From Cherax quadricarinatus (lineage: Eukaryota; Arthropoda; Malacostraca; Decapoda; Parastacidae), in contig NC_091382.1 of NCBI RefSeq assembly GCF_038502225.1, positions 10,515,628 through 10,579,627 on the forward strand: 64,000 nt of DNA. Direction: 5' to 3'. The translations under genes and the position numbers were made by a program. How positions within the stretch are numbered: position 1 is the first letter of the stretch; the number at the start of each line of letters is the position of its first letter. Below, piece after piece: positions 20,909 to 33,850 of the stretch. The notes beneath the pieces were generated by a model. It did not search any database and had not been told where the DNA came from. It was given only the letters and a program-made list of their open reading frames with translations.

Positions 20909-21667
20909 TTTACACAACATGACAAGTTCATTCTTGCTGACGTTGTTCGAAAAGTACCTGCAGCATTACGGTCTCTCGCACTCTGTACACTGACACCTTC
21001 GACACTTCCTTACTGACTTTCTCAACGCCTCTCTTGCCTCTGTCTACTCTTCCACTCTAAGTCTGCTACGGCTTTCCTGTCGTCCGACTCTGTCCTCCCG
21101 AGCCCGACCTGTCTGGAACAGCTGAGGTTGAAACACACACGTAATGCCACACAAGGCCCGTGCTGCTGGGGGTTTATTTATACTATAACCCTTCCTATCC
21201 TCCCATTATTTTTCTCCTGTCTCCCACCGCCCACTCACCCCTCGTGGGTTCTTACCTGAGAATTAATCTAGTTTAGTCTTCATTTACCCACCAACCAATT
21301 TACCAGTTTCATCTAGTCTTCCCAGAGATGTGTTTTTTTTCTATAAAATCGTAATGCAAATTTAATCCAATTTCTTCTCAGTGTTGTATAGATTAATTAA
21401 TTTTAGTTTACTTAATGCACATTGTAAGTCTGACTAACATGATCATGTAATATTATGTTACTGAGCCGCTAATATAACGTTTATAGTTTATCTGCTAAAC
21501 GTGTTAGCATAGTCCTTATTTTAGGTTCGTTTAGTTTGCTTTAAAATGTTAATAACTTTTAATGAATAGACAGAGGAATGAGCGAGGACTCGAACCGTGG
21601 TCTGTGTGTGTTGCAAGCTTAACGCTATAACCGTTCACAACACAGAGTTTGCAATAGGATGTTTTTA

Positions 21668-21668
<1 letters not shown>
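20909..21668. other. No recognisable feature
   Basis: No long frame or known family. A short tRNA-like string (GACTCGAACCGTGG at 21587) may be a SINE trace. Confidence 0.4.
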
Positions 21669-21849
<181 letters not shown>

Positions 21850-22048
21850 CTGTAGTGGAGGGAAAGCGGGGTAGGGGTCGGCCTAGGAAAGGTTGGAGGG
21901 AGATGGGTAAATGAGGTTTTGTGTGCGAGGGGCTTGGACTTCTAGCAAGCATGCGTGAGCATATTTGATAGGAGTGAATGGAGACAAATGGTTTTTAATA
22001 CTTGACTTGCTGTTGGAGTATGAGCAGGGTAACATTTATGAAGGGATT

Positions 22049-22141
22049 AACATTTATGCTAGGGATGGGGTTCACTTATCTAGGTGTGGGGTGGGAGCAC
22101 TGGCAACTGCAGTGGAGGGAGCAGTTAGGACTTTAAACTAG
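22049..22141 (+). pseudogene. CR1-B ORF1 C-terminal fragment (SGNH-esterase-like)
   Basis: In frame from the truncation point it reads NIYARDGVHLSRCGVGALA and ends VRTLN before TAG (22139-22141). D-G-V-H-L-S matches the D-x-x-H catalytic block at the C-terminus of SGNH/GDSL hydrolases. Esterase domains are known in ORF1 of several CR1-group LINEs. Everything upstream is lost by 5' truncation. ORF2 starts 14 bases after this stop. The call rests on one motif and position. Confidence 0.55.
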
Positions 22142-22155
22142 GAATAGTTAGTGGT

Positions 22156-25095
22156 ATGGGTTTTGGCAGGAAAACAGTGAAGTCCCAGTGTAGTAATATT
22201 ACGAGTTCTAGGGGAACTAGTAATAATAAGAACGAGATAGATATTGAAAAGCCAGGGACCTTGGGTGATAAGGACAGTAATAGGTTTAGTAGAAAAATAG
22301 AAATGAGCAGGAAGGGTAAAGAGAAAGGAGAGTCTTTCAATGTTTATTATGCTAATTGCCGTAGTGCTAGGAATAAGATGGACGAGTTGAGATTAGTTGC
22401 TAGTGTAGGTAACATTGATGTATTTGCCTTAACTGAGACGTGGTTTAATTCAAAAAGTCGGGACATGCCTGCGGAATGTCATATTCAGGGTTTTAAATTG
22501 TTCCAAGAAGATAGAAGTATCGGGAAGGGGGGTGGGGTGGCATTGTATGTCCGAGATCGCTTGAACTGTTGCATAAAAACGGGTATTAAGTCTGAAGTAA
22601 CACATACAGAGTCTGTTTGGATAGAATTTTCAGAGGGGCATGAAAAACTGATTTTAGGAGTGATATACCGTCCCCCAAACTTAGATAGGGACCAAGGGAG
22701 ACTACTATGGGAGGAAATTGTTAAGGCCACAAGGCACGATAATGTAGTAATTCTAGGAGACTTTAACTTTAGTCATATTGATTGGAATTTCTTGACTGGG
22801 AATTTAGAATCATACGACTTCTTAGAAGTAGTTCAGGATTGTTTTTTGAAGCAGTTTGTGACAGAACCTACAAGGGGTAATAACCTGCTTGACTTAGTTC
22901 TGGCAAACAATGAATCCCTTGTTAATAATTTAGAAATTTCAGAGGAACTGGGTGCTAGCGACCACAAATCAATTACATTTAGCATTGAATGGAAGTATGA
23001 TAGTAGCGATAACTCAGTAACAGTCCCAGATTTTCGCTTAGCAGATTACGATGGGCTTAGAGAACACTTATCATCTGTTGACTGGGGTAACGAAGAGAGC
23101 TATCAATATGACAGTTTTCTGAACACTATACATGCTGCTCAAAGAACGTTTATCCCATATAAAGAAATTAGATCAAATAGAAATGACCCAAAATGGATGA
23201 ATAATAGGCTCAAATATCTACTAGGGCATAAGAAAGGAATTTATAGGCGTATCAAAAGAGGTGAGGGTCATCTTATGAATCAGTATATTGACATTAAGAG
23301 GGACATTAAAAAGGGGATAAGAAAAGCTAAAAGGGACTATGAAATTAAAGTTGCTAGGGATTCTAAAACTAACCCAAAAAGTTTTTTCCAGGTCTATAGA
23401 ACAAAAGTTAGAGATAAGATAGGTCCCCTTAAAAATAACTATGGGCATCTTACTGACAAAGAGAATGAAATGTGCTCGATTTTAAATAATTATTTTCTCT
23501 CAGTTTTTACACAGGAAGACACTAACAATATTCCAGTAATTAATTTTTATAGTGGGCTAGAAGAAGATAAATTATGTAACATCACAGTCACTAGTGAAAT
23601 GGTTGTGAAGCAGATAGACAGACTGAAGCAAAATAAGTCGCCGGGTCCTGATGAGGTTTTTTCAAGGGTTCTTAAGGAATGCAAAATGGAACTCTGTGAA
23701 CCATTAACTAATATTTTTAATTTATCTCTTCAAACAGGTGTAGTGTCTGATATGTGGAAGATGGCTAATGTAATTCCTATTTTTAAAACAGGGGACAAGT
23801 CGTTACCGTCAAATTACCGCCCAATAAGCCTGACCTCAATTGTAGGCAAATTACTAGAGTCAATTATAGCTGAGATTATAAGAAGCCATCTCGATAAGCA
23901 TAGCTTGATTAATGATACTCAGCATGGATTCACAAGAGGCCGGTCTTGTCTAACTAATTTATTAACTTTCTTCAGTAAAGCTTTTGAGGCTGTTGACCAC
24001 GATAAAGAATTTGATATTATTTACTTAGATTTTAGTAAGGCTTTTGATAGAGTTCCGCACCATAGACTGTTAAAGAAAGTGGCAGCTCATGGCATTGGGG
24101 GAAAAGTGCTCTCGTGGATCGAGTCATGGCTCACTGACAGGAAGCAGAGAGTGTCCATAAATGGGGTTAAATCCGAGTGGGGATCTGTAACAAGTGGCGT
24201 TCCACAGGGATCAGTCTTGGGCCCGTTGTTGTTTATAATATATATCAATGATCTTGATGAGGGAATTACTAGTGATATGAGCAAATTCGCCGATGACACA
24301 AAGATAGGTAGGATAATTGATTCAAACGTAGATGTTATGGAACTTCAGGAGGATTTAAACAAACTCTATTCTTGGTCAGAAAAGTGGCAGATGCAGTTCA
24401 ATGTAGATAAATGCAAGGTTCTGAAGCTTGGGAGTGCCCATAACCCTAGTACTTATAAGTTAAATGATGTAGAACTTAGCCATACAGATTGCGAAAAGGA
24501 CTTGGGGGTTATGGTGAGCAGCAACCTTAAACCAAGACAGCAATGCCTAAGCGTACGTAATAAGGCAAATAGATTACTGGGATTTATATCAAGAAGTGTA
24601 AGCAACAGAAGTCCAGAGGTCATACTGCAGCTTTATACATCATTAGTAAGGCCTCACCTAGATTATGCAGCTCAATTCTGGTCTCCATATTACAGAATGG
24701 ACATAAATTCGTTAGAAAACATTCAGCGTAGGATGACTAAATTAATACATAGCATTAGAAATCTTCCTTATGAAGAAAGATTGAAGACTCTTAAGTTACA
24801 TTCACTTGTTAGACGAAGAATGAGGGGAGACCTGATCGAAGTGTATAAGTGGAAGATAGGTATTAATAAAGGGGATATTAACAAGGTCTTGAGGATATCT
24901 CTCCAAGAGAGAACCCGCAGTAATGGATTTAAATTAGATAAGTTTAGATTTAGAAAGGACATAGGAAAGTATTGGTTTGGAAATAGGGTAGTAGATGAGT
25001 GGAACAGTCTACCTAGTTGGGTTATTGAGGCTAGGACTTTGGGTAGTTTCAAATTTAGGTTGGATAAATACATGAGTGGGATGGGTTGGATTTGA
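22156..25095 (+). CDS. CR1-B ORF2: APE endonuclease-reverse transcriptase, intact
   Basis: A 979-residue uninterrupted protein for target-primed reverse transcription of the element RNA. The N-terminal 55 or so residues are basic linker. The APE endonuclease follows: YYANCRSARNK (about 60), TETWF (about 95), GKGGGVALYVR, GVIYRPPN, GDFNFSHIDW (about 200) and GASDHKSI (about 266). RT then shows NYRPISLTSI, YLDFSKAFDRVPHHRLL (about 622), GVPQGSVLGPLLF and catalytic FADD (about 711). The C-terminus has YEERLKTL, RRRMRGDLIEVYKW and VVDEWNSL, the CR1-type tail. The length is usual for CR1 ORF2. The first Met (22156) is 14 bases after the ORF1 stop. It is coding-competent, but the element lacks a promoter and full ORF1, so it could act only in trans or from a neighbouring promoter. 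Confidence 0.93.
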   Translation: MGFGRKTVKSQCSNITSSRGTSNNKNEIDIEKPGTLGDKDSNRFSRKIEMSRKGKEKGESFNVYYANCRSARNKMDELRLVASVGNIDVFALTETWFNSKSRDMPAECHIQGFKLFQEDRSIGKGGGVALYVRDRLNCCIKTGIKSEVTHTESVWIEFSEGHEKLILGVIYRPPNLDRDQGRLLWEEIVKATRHDNVVILGDFNFSHIDWNFLTGNLESYDFLEVVQDCFLKQFVTEPTRGNNLLDLVLANNESLVNNLEISEELGASDHKSITFSIEWKYDSSDNSVTVPDFRLADYDGLREHLSSVDWGNEESYQYDSFLNTIHAAQRTFIPYKEIRSNRNDPKWMNNRLKYLLGHKKGIYRRIKRGEGHLMNQYIDIKRDIKKGIRKAKRDYEIKVARDSKTNPKSFFQVYRTKVRDKIGPLKNNYGHLTDKENEMCSILNNYFLSVFTQEDTNNIPVINFYSGLEEDKLCNITVTSEMVVKQIDRLKQNKSPGPDEVFSRVLKECKMELCEPLTNIFNLSLQTGVVSDMWKMANVIPIFKTGDKSLPSNYRPISLTSIVGKLLESIIAEIIRSHLDKHSLINDTQHGFTRGRSCLTNLLTFFSKAFEAVDHDKEFDIIYLDFSKAFDRVPHHRLLKKVAAHGIGGKVLSWIESWLTDRKQRVSINGVKSEWGSVTSGVPQGSVLGPLLFIIYINDLDEGITSDMSKFADDTKIGRIIDSNVDVMELQEDLNKLYSWSEKWQMQFNVDKCKVLKLGSAHNPSTYKLNDVELSHTDCEKDLGVMVSSNLKPRQQCLSVRNKANRLLGFISRSVSNRSPEVILQLYTSLVRPHLDYAAQFWSPYYRMDINSLENIQRRMTKLIHSIRNLPYEERLKTLKLHSLVRRRMRGDLIEVYKWKIGINKGDINKVLRISLQERTRSNGFKLDKFRFRKDIGKYWFGNRVVDEWNSLPSWVIEARTLGSFKFRLDKYMSGMGWI

Positions 25096-25442
25096 GTGGG
25101 ACTTTCACATCAGAGCTTATTTCTTGGGTGGCATTGAAAATTGGATTGGGCAAATGTTTTGTTAGTGGGATGAATTGTTAAGGACCTGCCTAGTATGGGC
25201 CAGCAGGCCTCCTGCAGTGTTCCTCCTTTCTTATGTTCTTATGGATTCAGGGAAACCGGCAGGCCGGACTTGAGTCCTGGAGATGGGAAGTACAGTGTCT
25301 GCACTCTGAAGGAGGGGTGTTAATGTTGCAGTTTTATAACTGTAGTGTAAAGCACCCTTCTGGCAAGACAGTGATGGAGTGAATGATGGTGAAAGTTTTT
25401 CTTTTTCGGGCCACCCTGCCTTGGTGGGAATCGGCCGGTGTG

Positions 25443-25531
<89 letters not shown>
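25443..25531. repeat. AT microsatellite at RTE-1 3' end
   Basis: Pure (AT)n following GGTGTGATT of the RTE-like 3' UTR; it probably grew from the element's tail. Confidence 0.97.
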
Positions 25532-25533
<2 letters not shown>

Positions 25534-26871
25534 AAAGAAGGTACACTGCGGAAGGCCTACTGGCCCATGCGAGGCAAGTCCAATTCACTCACAGGCACAA
25601 GGTAGTGAAGTCCAACTCACACCCACCCACACCCACTCATGTATTTATCCCACCTATTTTTTAAAACTACACAACGTCTTAGCTCCAATGACTGTACTCG
25701 GGAGTTTGTTCCACTCATCCACAACTCTATTACCAAACCAGTGCTTTCCTATATCCTTCCTGAATCTGAATTTTTCCAACTTAAAACCATTGCTGCGAGT
25801 CCTGTCTATGTTACATATTTTTAGCACGCTATTTACATCTCTTTTATTCATTCCTGTTTTCCATTTATACACCTCAATCATGTCCCCCCTAATTCTACGC
25901 CTTTCTAGAGTGCAGGTTCAGGGCCTCAGTCTGTCCTCATAGGGAAGATTTCTGATACATGGGATCAACTTTGTCATCCTCCTCTGTACGTTTTCCAGAG
26001 CATTTATGTCCATTCTGTAATATGGTGACCAGAACTGAGCAGCAAAATCTAAATGAGTCCTAACCAAGGATATACATGTATAGCCATACCCTCGGCCGGG
26101 ATTGAACCCGCGGTCATAGAGTCTCAAAACTCCAGCCCGTCGCGTTAGCCACTAGACCAGCTAGCCACAAGATTCATCCAACTAGGTATATTTCTACACC
26201 ATAGGAAGGTTAGCACAGGCACCACTGTGACCACAAATGCAAGTTTTTACAGACGAATCTCCAGCTAGCGTGGCCGTGACGAACTCTAGCTCAAGTCCCT
26301 TCACTGCCGTCAACATGACTCAAGAAATCGTAATGGAGATTCGTCTGTAAAAACTTGCATTTGTGGTCACAGAAGTGCCTGTGCTAACCTTCCTATGGTG
26401 TAGAAATATACCTAGTTGGATGAATCTTATTGTGGCTAGCTGGTCCAGTGGCTAACGCGACGGGCTGGAGTTTTGAGACTCTATGACCGCGGGTTCAATC
26501 CCGGCCGGGGGTATGGTTTGTTTGCAATCGTGTCATTACGATTTCTTGAGTCAAGGATATATAGAGTTGAAGAGCAACCTGAGGACTTCTATTATTTATA
26601 CTTCTAGGTATGAAGCCAAGAATTCTGTTAGCTTTATTGCGAACACTTATGCACTGTTGTCTTCGTTTTAGATTACTGCTAACCAGAACTCCTAAATCCT
26701 TTTCGCAATCAGTAATTAAGATCTACATTAATTAGTTTATATGTGGCATGGTTATTTTCCTGTCCAACATTTAGATCTTTGCATTTGTCTATATTAAACT
26801 GCATCTGCCACTTCCCCCGAACATTGCATCAGTCTATTCAAATCATCCTGGAGCGTTAATGTAAAAATTAA
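25532..26871 (-). pseudogene. CR1-B-like LINE copy (minus), split by SINE dimer
   Basis: The 3' end (plus-strand AGAAAGAAGGTACACTGCGG ... CTACTGGCCCATG) and C-terminus (NRVVDEWNKLPSTVIGAKTL, RRMTKL, NLPYEDRL) are CR1-B-like. SLVRTHLDFAAQFWSPYYRM lies left of the SINE dimer (26075-26551) and NRSPQVALQLYI right of it, so the two halves join exactly at the duplication CAAGGATATA. Further upstream (to about 26871) RT remnants are present but have many stops. An old copy. Confidence 0.85.
26075..26551. mobile_element. Inverted dimer of tRNA-like SINE, with 10-bp TSD
   Basis: Flanked by CAAGGATATA (26065-26074 and 26552-26561) inside a LINE whose reading resumes across it, so the boundaries are firm. 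The left half is the minus SINE (tRNA-like part about 26085-26170). The right half is the plus SINE (leader 26335-26435, tRNA-like part 26436-26515, tail CAATCGTGTCATTACG). The two leaders face each other, separated by about 50 bases. Same family as 1276-1612, where the centre is arranged differently. Confidence 0.9.
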
Positions 26872-27424
26872 TACTTTTGTACCAAAAGAGCCTTAGAAAA
26901 CTTACCTAACCTTATTACAACAAGCGCAATTTAATTTAGCCTAACCCAACTAAATATATTTTAGATAATTTTACAATAGTTTAATAATAAACTAACACAG
27001 TTAAATACATTTTCTCGTTAGGTTCAGAATGATTTTTGAGAAATTATAGCATACACAAATATTCACTTGCCTTATTCAGCAAGAAGAGCGTTGCTATTTA
27101 AGCCAAAATCGTAAGTTTTACCTATTCGTCACGACATATATACAGTACATTCAAATATGTTCCTGCAGATAAAGAAATGAAACCAGAAGAGTGTGTTTAC
27201 AAAGTGGCAATAAATTTATGCAGTTGTGGAGGTGACAAGAGAAAATGTATGTTGGTAGTAAGCAAGGTTTAATACATAAATAATTCCAGAATTAAGTTAA
27301 TGTTAGAAGCTGAAATGAACTACAGGATCTCTTCTGTACATGGTATTTTGTCCACGTTTGATGGAATGAATTTAGCAGACTCCTCTGACCTGTCTACTCT
27401 GTGGAGACGTTGATAAGTTTGTTA
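26872..27424. other. No firmly recognised feature
   Basis: AT-rich, with TTAGCCTAACCCAACTAAAT and similar strings that look like an old interspersed repeat, but I see no second copy in this window. Confidence 0.4.
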
Positions 27425-27595
27425 GTAAAAATATGAAGATAATTCACAAATAACCTGCATATAGGAGAGAGAAGCTTACGACGACGTATCGGTCCGATCT
27501 GGACAATTTACGTCGTCATAAAATTCTATCTCTTACGTGCGGGTTGTGTATTGTTTTAGTTACAGTCTTGTGCCTTTTATTCCCTATAATAGAAT
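27425..27595. mobile_element. FB-B foldback element, complete palindrome
   Basis: The arms ACAAATAACCTGCATATAGG ... CTTACGACGACGTA and ACGTCGTCATAAAATTC ... GTGCGGGTTGTGTA are inverted copies. Between them is a stem GTCC-AGATC-GGAC (minus sense) with a 7-base spacer GTAAATT on one side and CGATAC on the other. The plan (outer helix, 7 bases, inner stem, GAAAC-like) parallels FB-A. Fragments of the family are at 13880, 14427, 15090, 43435, 45076, 58459 and 61505. Confidence 0.65.
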
Positions 27596-28009
27596 GATCC
27601 TTATGATCGGCATATCCTGTTGCGTGTATTCTTATTGAGGTATATATACTGAGTTAATCTCTTCAGGTCGTCACTTTGAAGAGATCGACTTCTGTTAGTA
27701 ATGTCTATTGATCTTTCTGCAGTTCATGTTTGTTTGAGAGAATATAAATTGGGTGAGCTATAAGAGAACAAGACTGGGTAATGTGCATAATTGTATTCTG
27801 TATAATTGTATTCACGTATATTGCTGAAGCAATATACGTGAGTGTGTGGAGGGGATTTTGTAAATGTGTAAGATGGACGTTCTTTCTTTGTATGTATATC
27901 TGGATAAGATATGTGATTGTTGTCTTCACATTTTTCTTTGAACTGTCTTGATGGGATTGAGTTTCTGGAAGGACGAGTCAAAGGAGATCCATTTGTCGTC
28001 CCAGATGGT

Positions 28010-29412
28010 GAATATATTGTAGTCGCTGGTGAAGATATCGTAGTCGCTGGTGAAGATATCGTAGTCGCTGGTGAAGGTATCGTAGTCCGCTGGTGAAGGT
28101 ATCGTAGTCGCTGGTGAAGATATCGTAGTCCGCTGGTGAAGATATCGTAGTCGCTGGTGAAGATATCGTAGTCGCTGGTGAAGATATCGTAGTCGCTGGT
28201 GAATATATCGTAGTCGCTGGTGAAGATATCGTAGTCGCTGGTAAAGATATCGTAGTCCGCTGGTGAAGATATCGTAGTCCGCTGGTAAAGATATCGTAGT
28301 CCGCTGGTGAAGATATCGTAGTCGCTGGTGAAGATATCGTAGTCGCTGGTGAATATATCGTAGTCGCTGGTGAAGATATCGTAGTCGCTGGTGAAGATAT
28401 CGTAGTCGCTGGTGAAGATATCGTAGTCCGCTGGTGAAGATATCGTAGTCACTGGTGAAGATATCGTAGTCCGCTGGTGAAGATATCGTAGTCCGCTGGT
28501 GAAGATATCGTAGTCACTGGTGAAGATATCGTAGTCCGCTGGTGAAGATATCGTAGTCGCTGGTGAAGATATCGTAGTCCGCTGGTGAAGATATCGTAGT
28601 CGCTGGTGAAGGTATCGTAGTCGCTGTTGAAGATATCGTAGTCGCTGGTGAAGATATCGTAGTCACTGGTGAAGATATCGTAGTCCGCTGGTGAAGATAT
28701 CGTAGTCCGCTGGTGAAGATATCGTAGTCGCTGGTGAAGATATCGTAGTCGCTGGTGAAGATATCGTAGTCCGCTGGTGAAGATATCGTAGTCGCTGGTG
28801 AAGATATCGTAGTCCGCTGGTGAAGATATCGTAGTCGCTGGTGAAGATATCGTAGTCCGCTGGTGAAGATATCGTAGTCACTGGTGAAGATATCGTAGTC
28901 CGCTGGTGAAGATATCGTAGTCGCTGGTGAAGATATCGTAGTCCGCTGGTGAAGATATCGTAGTCGCTGGTGAAGGTATCGTAGTCGCTGTTGAAGATAT
29001 CGTAGTCGCTGGTGAAGATATCGTAGTCACTGGTGAAGATATCGTAGTCCGCTGGTGAAGATATCGTAGTCGCTGGTGAAGATATCGTAGTCCGCTGGTG
29101 AAGATATCGTAGTCGCTGGTGAAGATATCGTAGTCCGCTGGTGAAGATATCGTAGTCGCTGGTGAAGATATCGTAGTCGCTGGTGAAGATATCGTAGTCC
29201 GCTGGTGAAGATATCGTAGTCGCTGGTGAAGATATCGTAGTCCGCTGGTGAAGATATCGTAGTCGCTGGTGAAGATATCGTAGTCCGCTGGTGAAGATAT
29301 CGTAGTCGCTGGTGAAGATATCGTAGTCCGCTGGTGAAGATATCGTAGTCCGCTGGTGAAGATATCGTAGTCCGCTGGTAAAGATATCGTAGTCGCTGGT
29401 GAAGATATCGTT
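28010..29412. repeat. 21/22-bp satellite array, about 65 units
   Basis: The unit core is GATATCGTAGTCGCTGGTGA; a variant has TCCGC for TCGC (22 bp). An ACTGG variant and a GCTGTTG variant recur in fixed order: GCTGTTG at 28623 and 28987 are 364 bases apart, indicating a higher-order repeat of about 17 units. Each unit has a GATATC palindrome. Frames in it are spurious. Confidence 0.95.
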
Positions 29413-29602
29413 GATGGTAGACAAGACTGTGGATCCAGGGAACATGATAGAGATGTTGGTAAACATTGGTGGTAAGAGTCTGTCTGTACTGCATTCGAAA
29501 TCAGCGTACCAATCTATACAGTAATGCCTCATTATCCCAGTCCATCTTTTGGGATTACCTATCCTTATCCTCTTCCCCCTCCCTCCCTCTCTCTCTGTGT
29601 AA

Positions 29603-29604
<2 letters not shown>

Positions 29605-29672
<68 letters not shown>
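29605..29672. repeat. AT microsatellite
   Basis: (AT)n of about 68 bases. Confidence 0.95.
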
Positions 29673-29676
<4 letters not shown>

Positions 29677-29761
29677 ACATAATATGGTACAGAAGATTTA
29701 AGAGATACATTGTTGATATAAAGGTGGCACATAAGGTACATGTTGTCACGTGTATCACCGA

Positions 29762-32087
29762 TTATAAGGCGAAAATCTCATCCAGCTCCTCAGAGCTGGG
29801 GCGTGTGCCCAAAATACAGCAGGCATTACCCCTTTGAACAGCCGCACTGAGCCGCTGGAACAGAAAACTAGCTGCCCTGGGATCCCTAGTTACCCTGATG
29901 AGTCTTTTTCCCAGCTCCTTAAGGAATTTAGATGCACTCTTTCCCCATGAGCCAAGGATCTATGAGCCTATGGGAACAAACGTATAATGATGGGCAAGTT
30001 CTCCATATTTTCTAGACTTTTGGGACTCCCTGAAGCTGGCAGCTGCCCCTCCTTCCTCCCTGGTGTATTGGAGATAGGTATCAGCCAAGGTAGATGCACA
30101 TGTATAGTCCCACACCATCTGCTTCCCGTCTGTCCAGGCTTGAAGGGTGATATCATCTGGACGCTTCTGGCTGCCATCAGATCTGCATAGTTGGGGTGGC
30201 TCCCTTACTACTGGGCATCCAGCTGTTGTGAGGCTCCTCTTGATAATTTTATTAACCTCCTCATGTCTTGCAATCTTTCCCTCGGATTTACGGCACACAA
30301 GACCATGGTACCCGAATCGGTCTGCTGCTTCACTGCCACAAATACACTTGTGTTCGGCGAGAATAGGGGCGGCAAGTCGAAGGGCAACACCGATGCGGAT
30401 GGTCTGTGGGTCGAGGCGTGTGCCAAGGCTGGAGTTGGGAACAGCCAACAGAAAGTCCCCAGCATGAGGGGCTCTCACTGCCAGGAGGCGGGCTCTATCC
30501 TTCCCTGACACACTCTGAAGCATCCCAGTGCGATTGTTTGTAGTTGTTGGGGGGAGCAGGTCTGGTTTCAGAGCCCGTTAGATTATCCGAGATCATTGCT
30601 CCGTCAATGAATTTTTGGTCCTGGACTCCAATCTTGTCCCTAAGATATTCAGGGAGAATCGCTGCTACAAGCTCTCTGGATGCAATACATGAGGACAGAA
30701 AAGCAGGTAACGCAATCTGTGATGACTTGCGGACACCAGTGCCTCCTAGTCTGACTGGAAGTGTAGCTTGATTCCACTGCCCGTATTCTAGAGTAAGGTT
30801 AAGTACTTTCGTAAAAATCTTCCTCAGAATACTGTCATATTCGTGCAGTATAGGGTTATCATATGAAGGTGCAGAAGGTACAAGGCATCGTGGGTGTCCA
30901 GATTGCCTATTCGTTGTTCCATTCTCCTTAACTCTTCCAATTTCTTCCTGAGAATTGTGTCAATGGCATTGCTTCCCAGAGGTGCTCCTAGCAAGACACT
31001 GTTTGTGGGGGCAATGACTGCTGCTCCTGGTAGTTTTGATCTCACTGCATTTATCACTTGTTGTCTGACTGAGATGATTTCACATTTGGATGGATTCAGG
31101 ATGAGACCCATTTCCTGTTCCCGTGTCATTACCTGTGTAAGGTCATGTAGGAGGGACTCCTTTGTACCTGCTAGTGTGCCATCATCTAGGAACCAGATGT
31201 TTAGCTCGCTGGTCAGTCTGACTGTGATTTCCCTAACTGCTATACAGAAGAGAAATGGTGCAAGAGGATCTCCTTGTTGGACACCCTCCAATGATGTGAT
31301 TTCATGCTCTCCAAAGAGAAGCATTGATTCCTTGCTATACCCAGCTGCAACAGAAGGGAAGAGACCAGGGAAATGTTCTTGTACTGCTGCTAATACCACG
31401 TCTCTTTTCAGGAGATTGAATGCATTCTTGAAATCTAATTTTACCACTGCATTGTCCTCAGGCAGGTTGTTGATATACGCCCTTGTTGCATGAACCGCTG
31501 CTTCACTTCCTTGAGAGACCCCAAAGCTAAGCTGGTTTGATTGAAGCATCATGGCTGCCTGTGCGCGAAAACTTCGGACAGCAGCTTTGGATACGAGGGG
31601 GCGTAACGTGTTGCCTACTGCAATTGGCCGAATTCCTCCATCCTTCTTTTTAAGTGCACAAAGTGTTGCACCAAAAAAGAAAGGTCTAATTTCATCAGGA
31701 ATCGGACCAGCCAAGGAATTGTTGACGAACCTTGTGATCTCTGAAAGCAGTGTCTCTGCAATTTCCCCAATAACTGGATTAACCATTTCCTTTAAATGCT
31801 GTGGCCTTATTCCAGTGTAACCCCCAGCAGAGCCAGATGGGAACGACATTATTGCTTTGTAAATGTCTGAGTCTTCCACAATCAGTGGTTCCATAGTGGG
31901 GACAGAGGTGTTGGAACTGTTGGTGCCACTGGTTTCCCTGGCAGGGTGCTTTCCTCTAAGTGCTTCAGCAGTGTCAGCATCCCTGGGAGCAACTGTATCT
32001 TCACTGGTAATAATTCTGATTGCCCCCACTGTGTTGCCCTCTTCAATTTTCTTGCTCACCTGGACTCTGACTTTTCACTGTCAGTAG
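29762..32087 (-). pseudogene. LINE with RT plus restriction-like endonuclease, disrupted
   Basis: The minus strand from about 32087 reads [14 protein letters not shown], then RT motifs RPIAVGNTLRPLVSK, VVKLDFKNAFN, GVQQGDPLAPFLF and WFLDDGTLAG (about 31170-31200). Downstream (30523-29960) comes a Cys/His cluster CICGSEAADRFGYHGLVC, then ARHEEVN, KRPDDITLQAW and MVWDYTC. This order of CCHC, RH, (K/R)PD and D after the RT resembles the restriction-like endonuclease of R2/NeSL-type LINEs. The C-terminus FLFQRLSAAVQRGNA runs to a stop at 29762-29764. Lesions: frameshifts near 30860 and between 30840 and 30523, and TAG at 29957-29959. The 5' end is lost at the RTE-2 junction. The exact clade is uncertain. 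Confidence 0.7.
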
Positions 32088-32129
32088 AGTGAGTGGGGGT
32101 TCTGCCTCTCCCTTTTTTGTGTTGACGGG

Positions 32130-33850
<1,721 letters not shown>

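Larger units (their letters stand above)
22049..25242 (+). mobile_element. CR1-B: 5'-truncated CR1-like LINE with intact ORF2
   Basis: Inserted into the RTE-1 3' UTR. GGATT at 22044-22048 and 25243-25247 is a short target duplication. The 3' end is two tandem TTCTTATG octamers (about 25227-25242), a CR1 hallmark (other CR1s end in octamer repeats). The 5' end falls inside ORF1. Short inserts and an undamaged ORF2 suggest a young copy. Related 3' ends occur at 25532 (minus) and 58520-58566. Confidence 0.9.
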
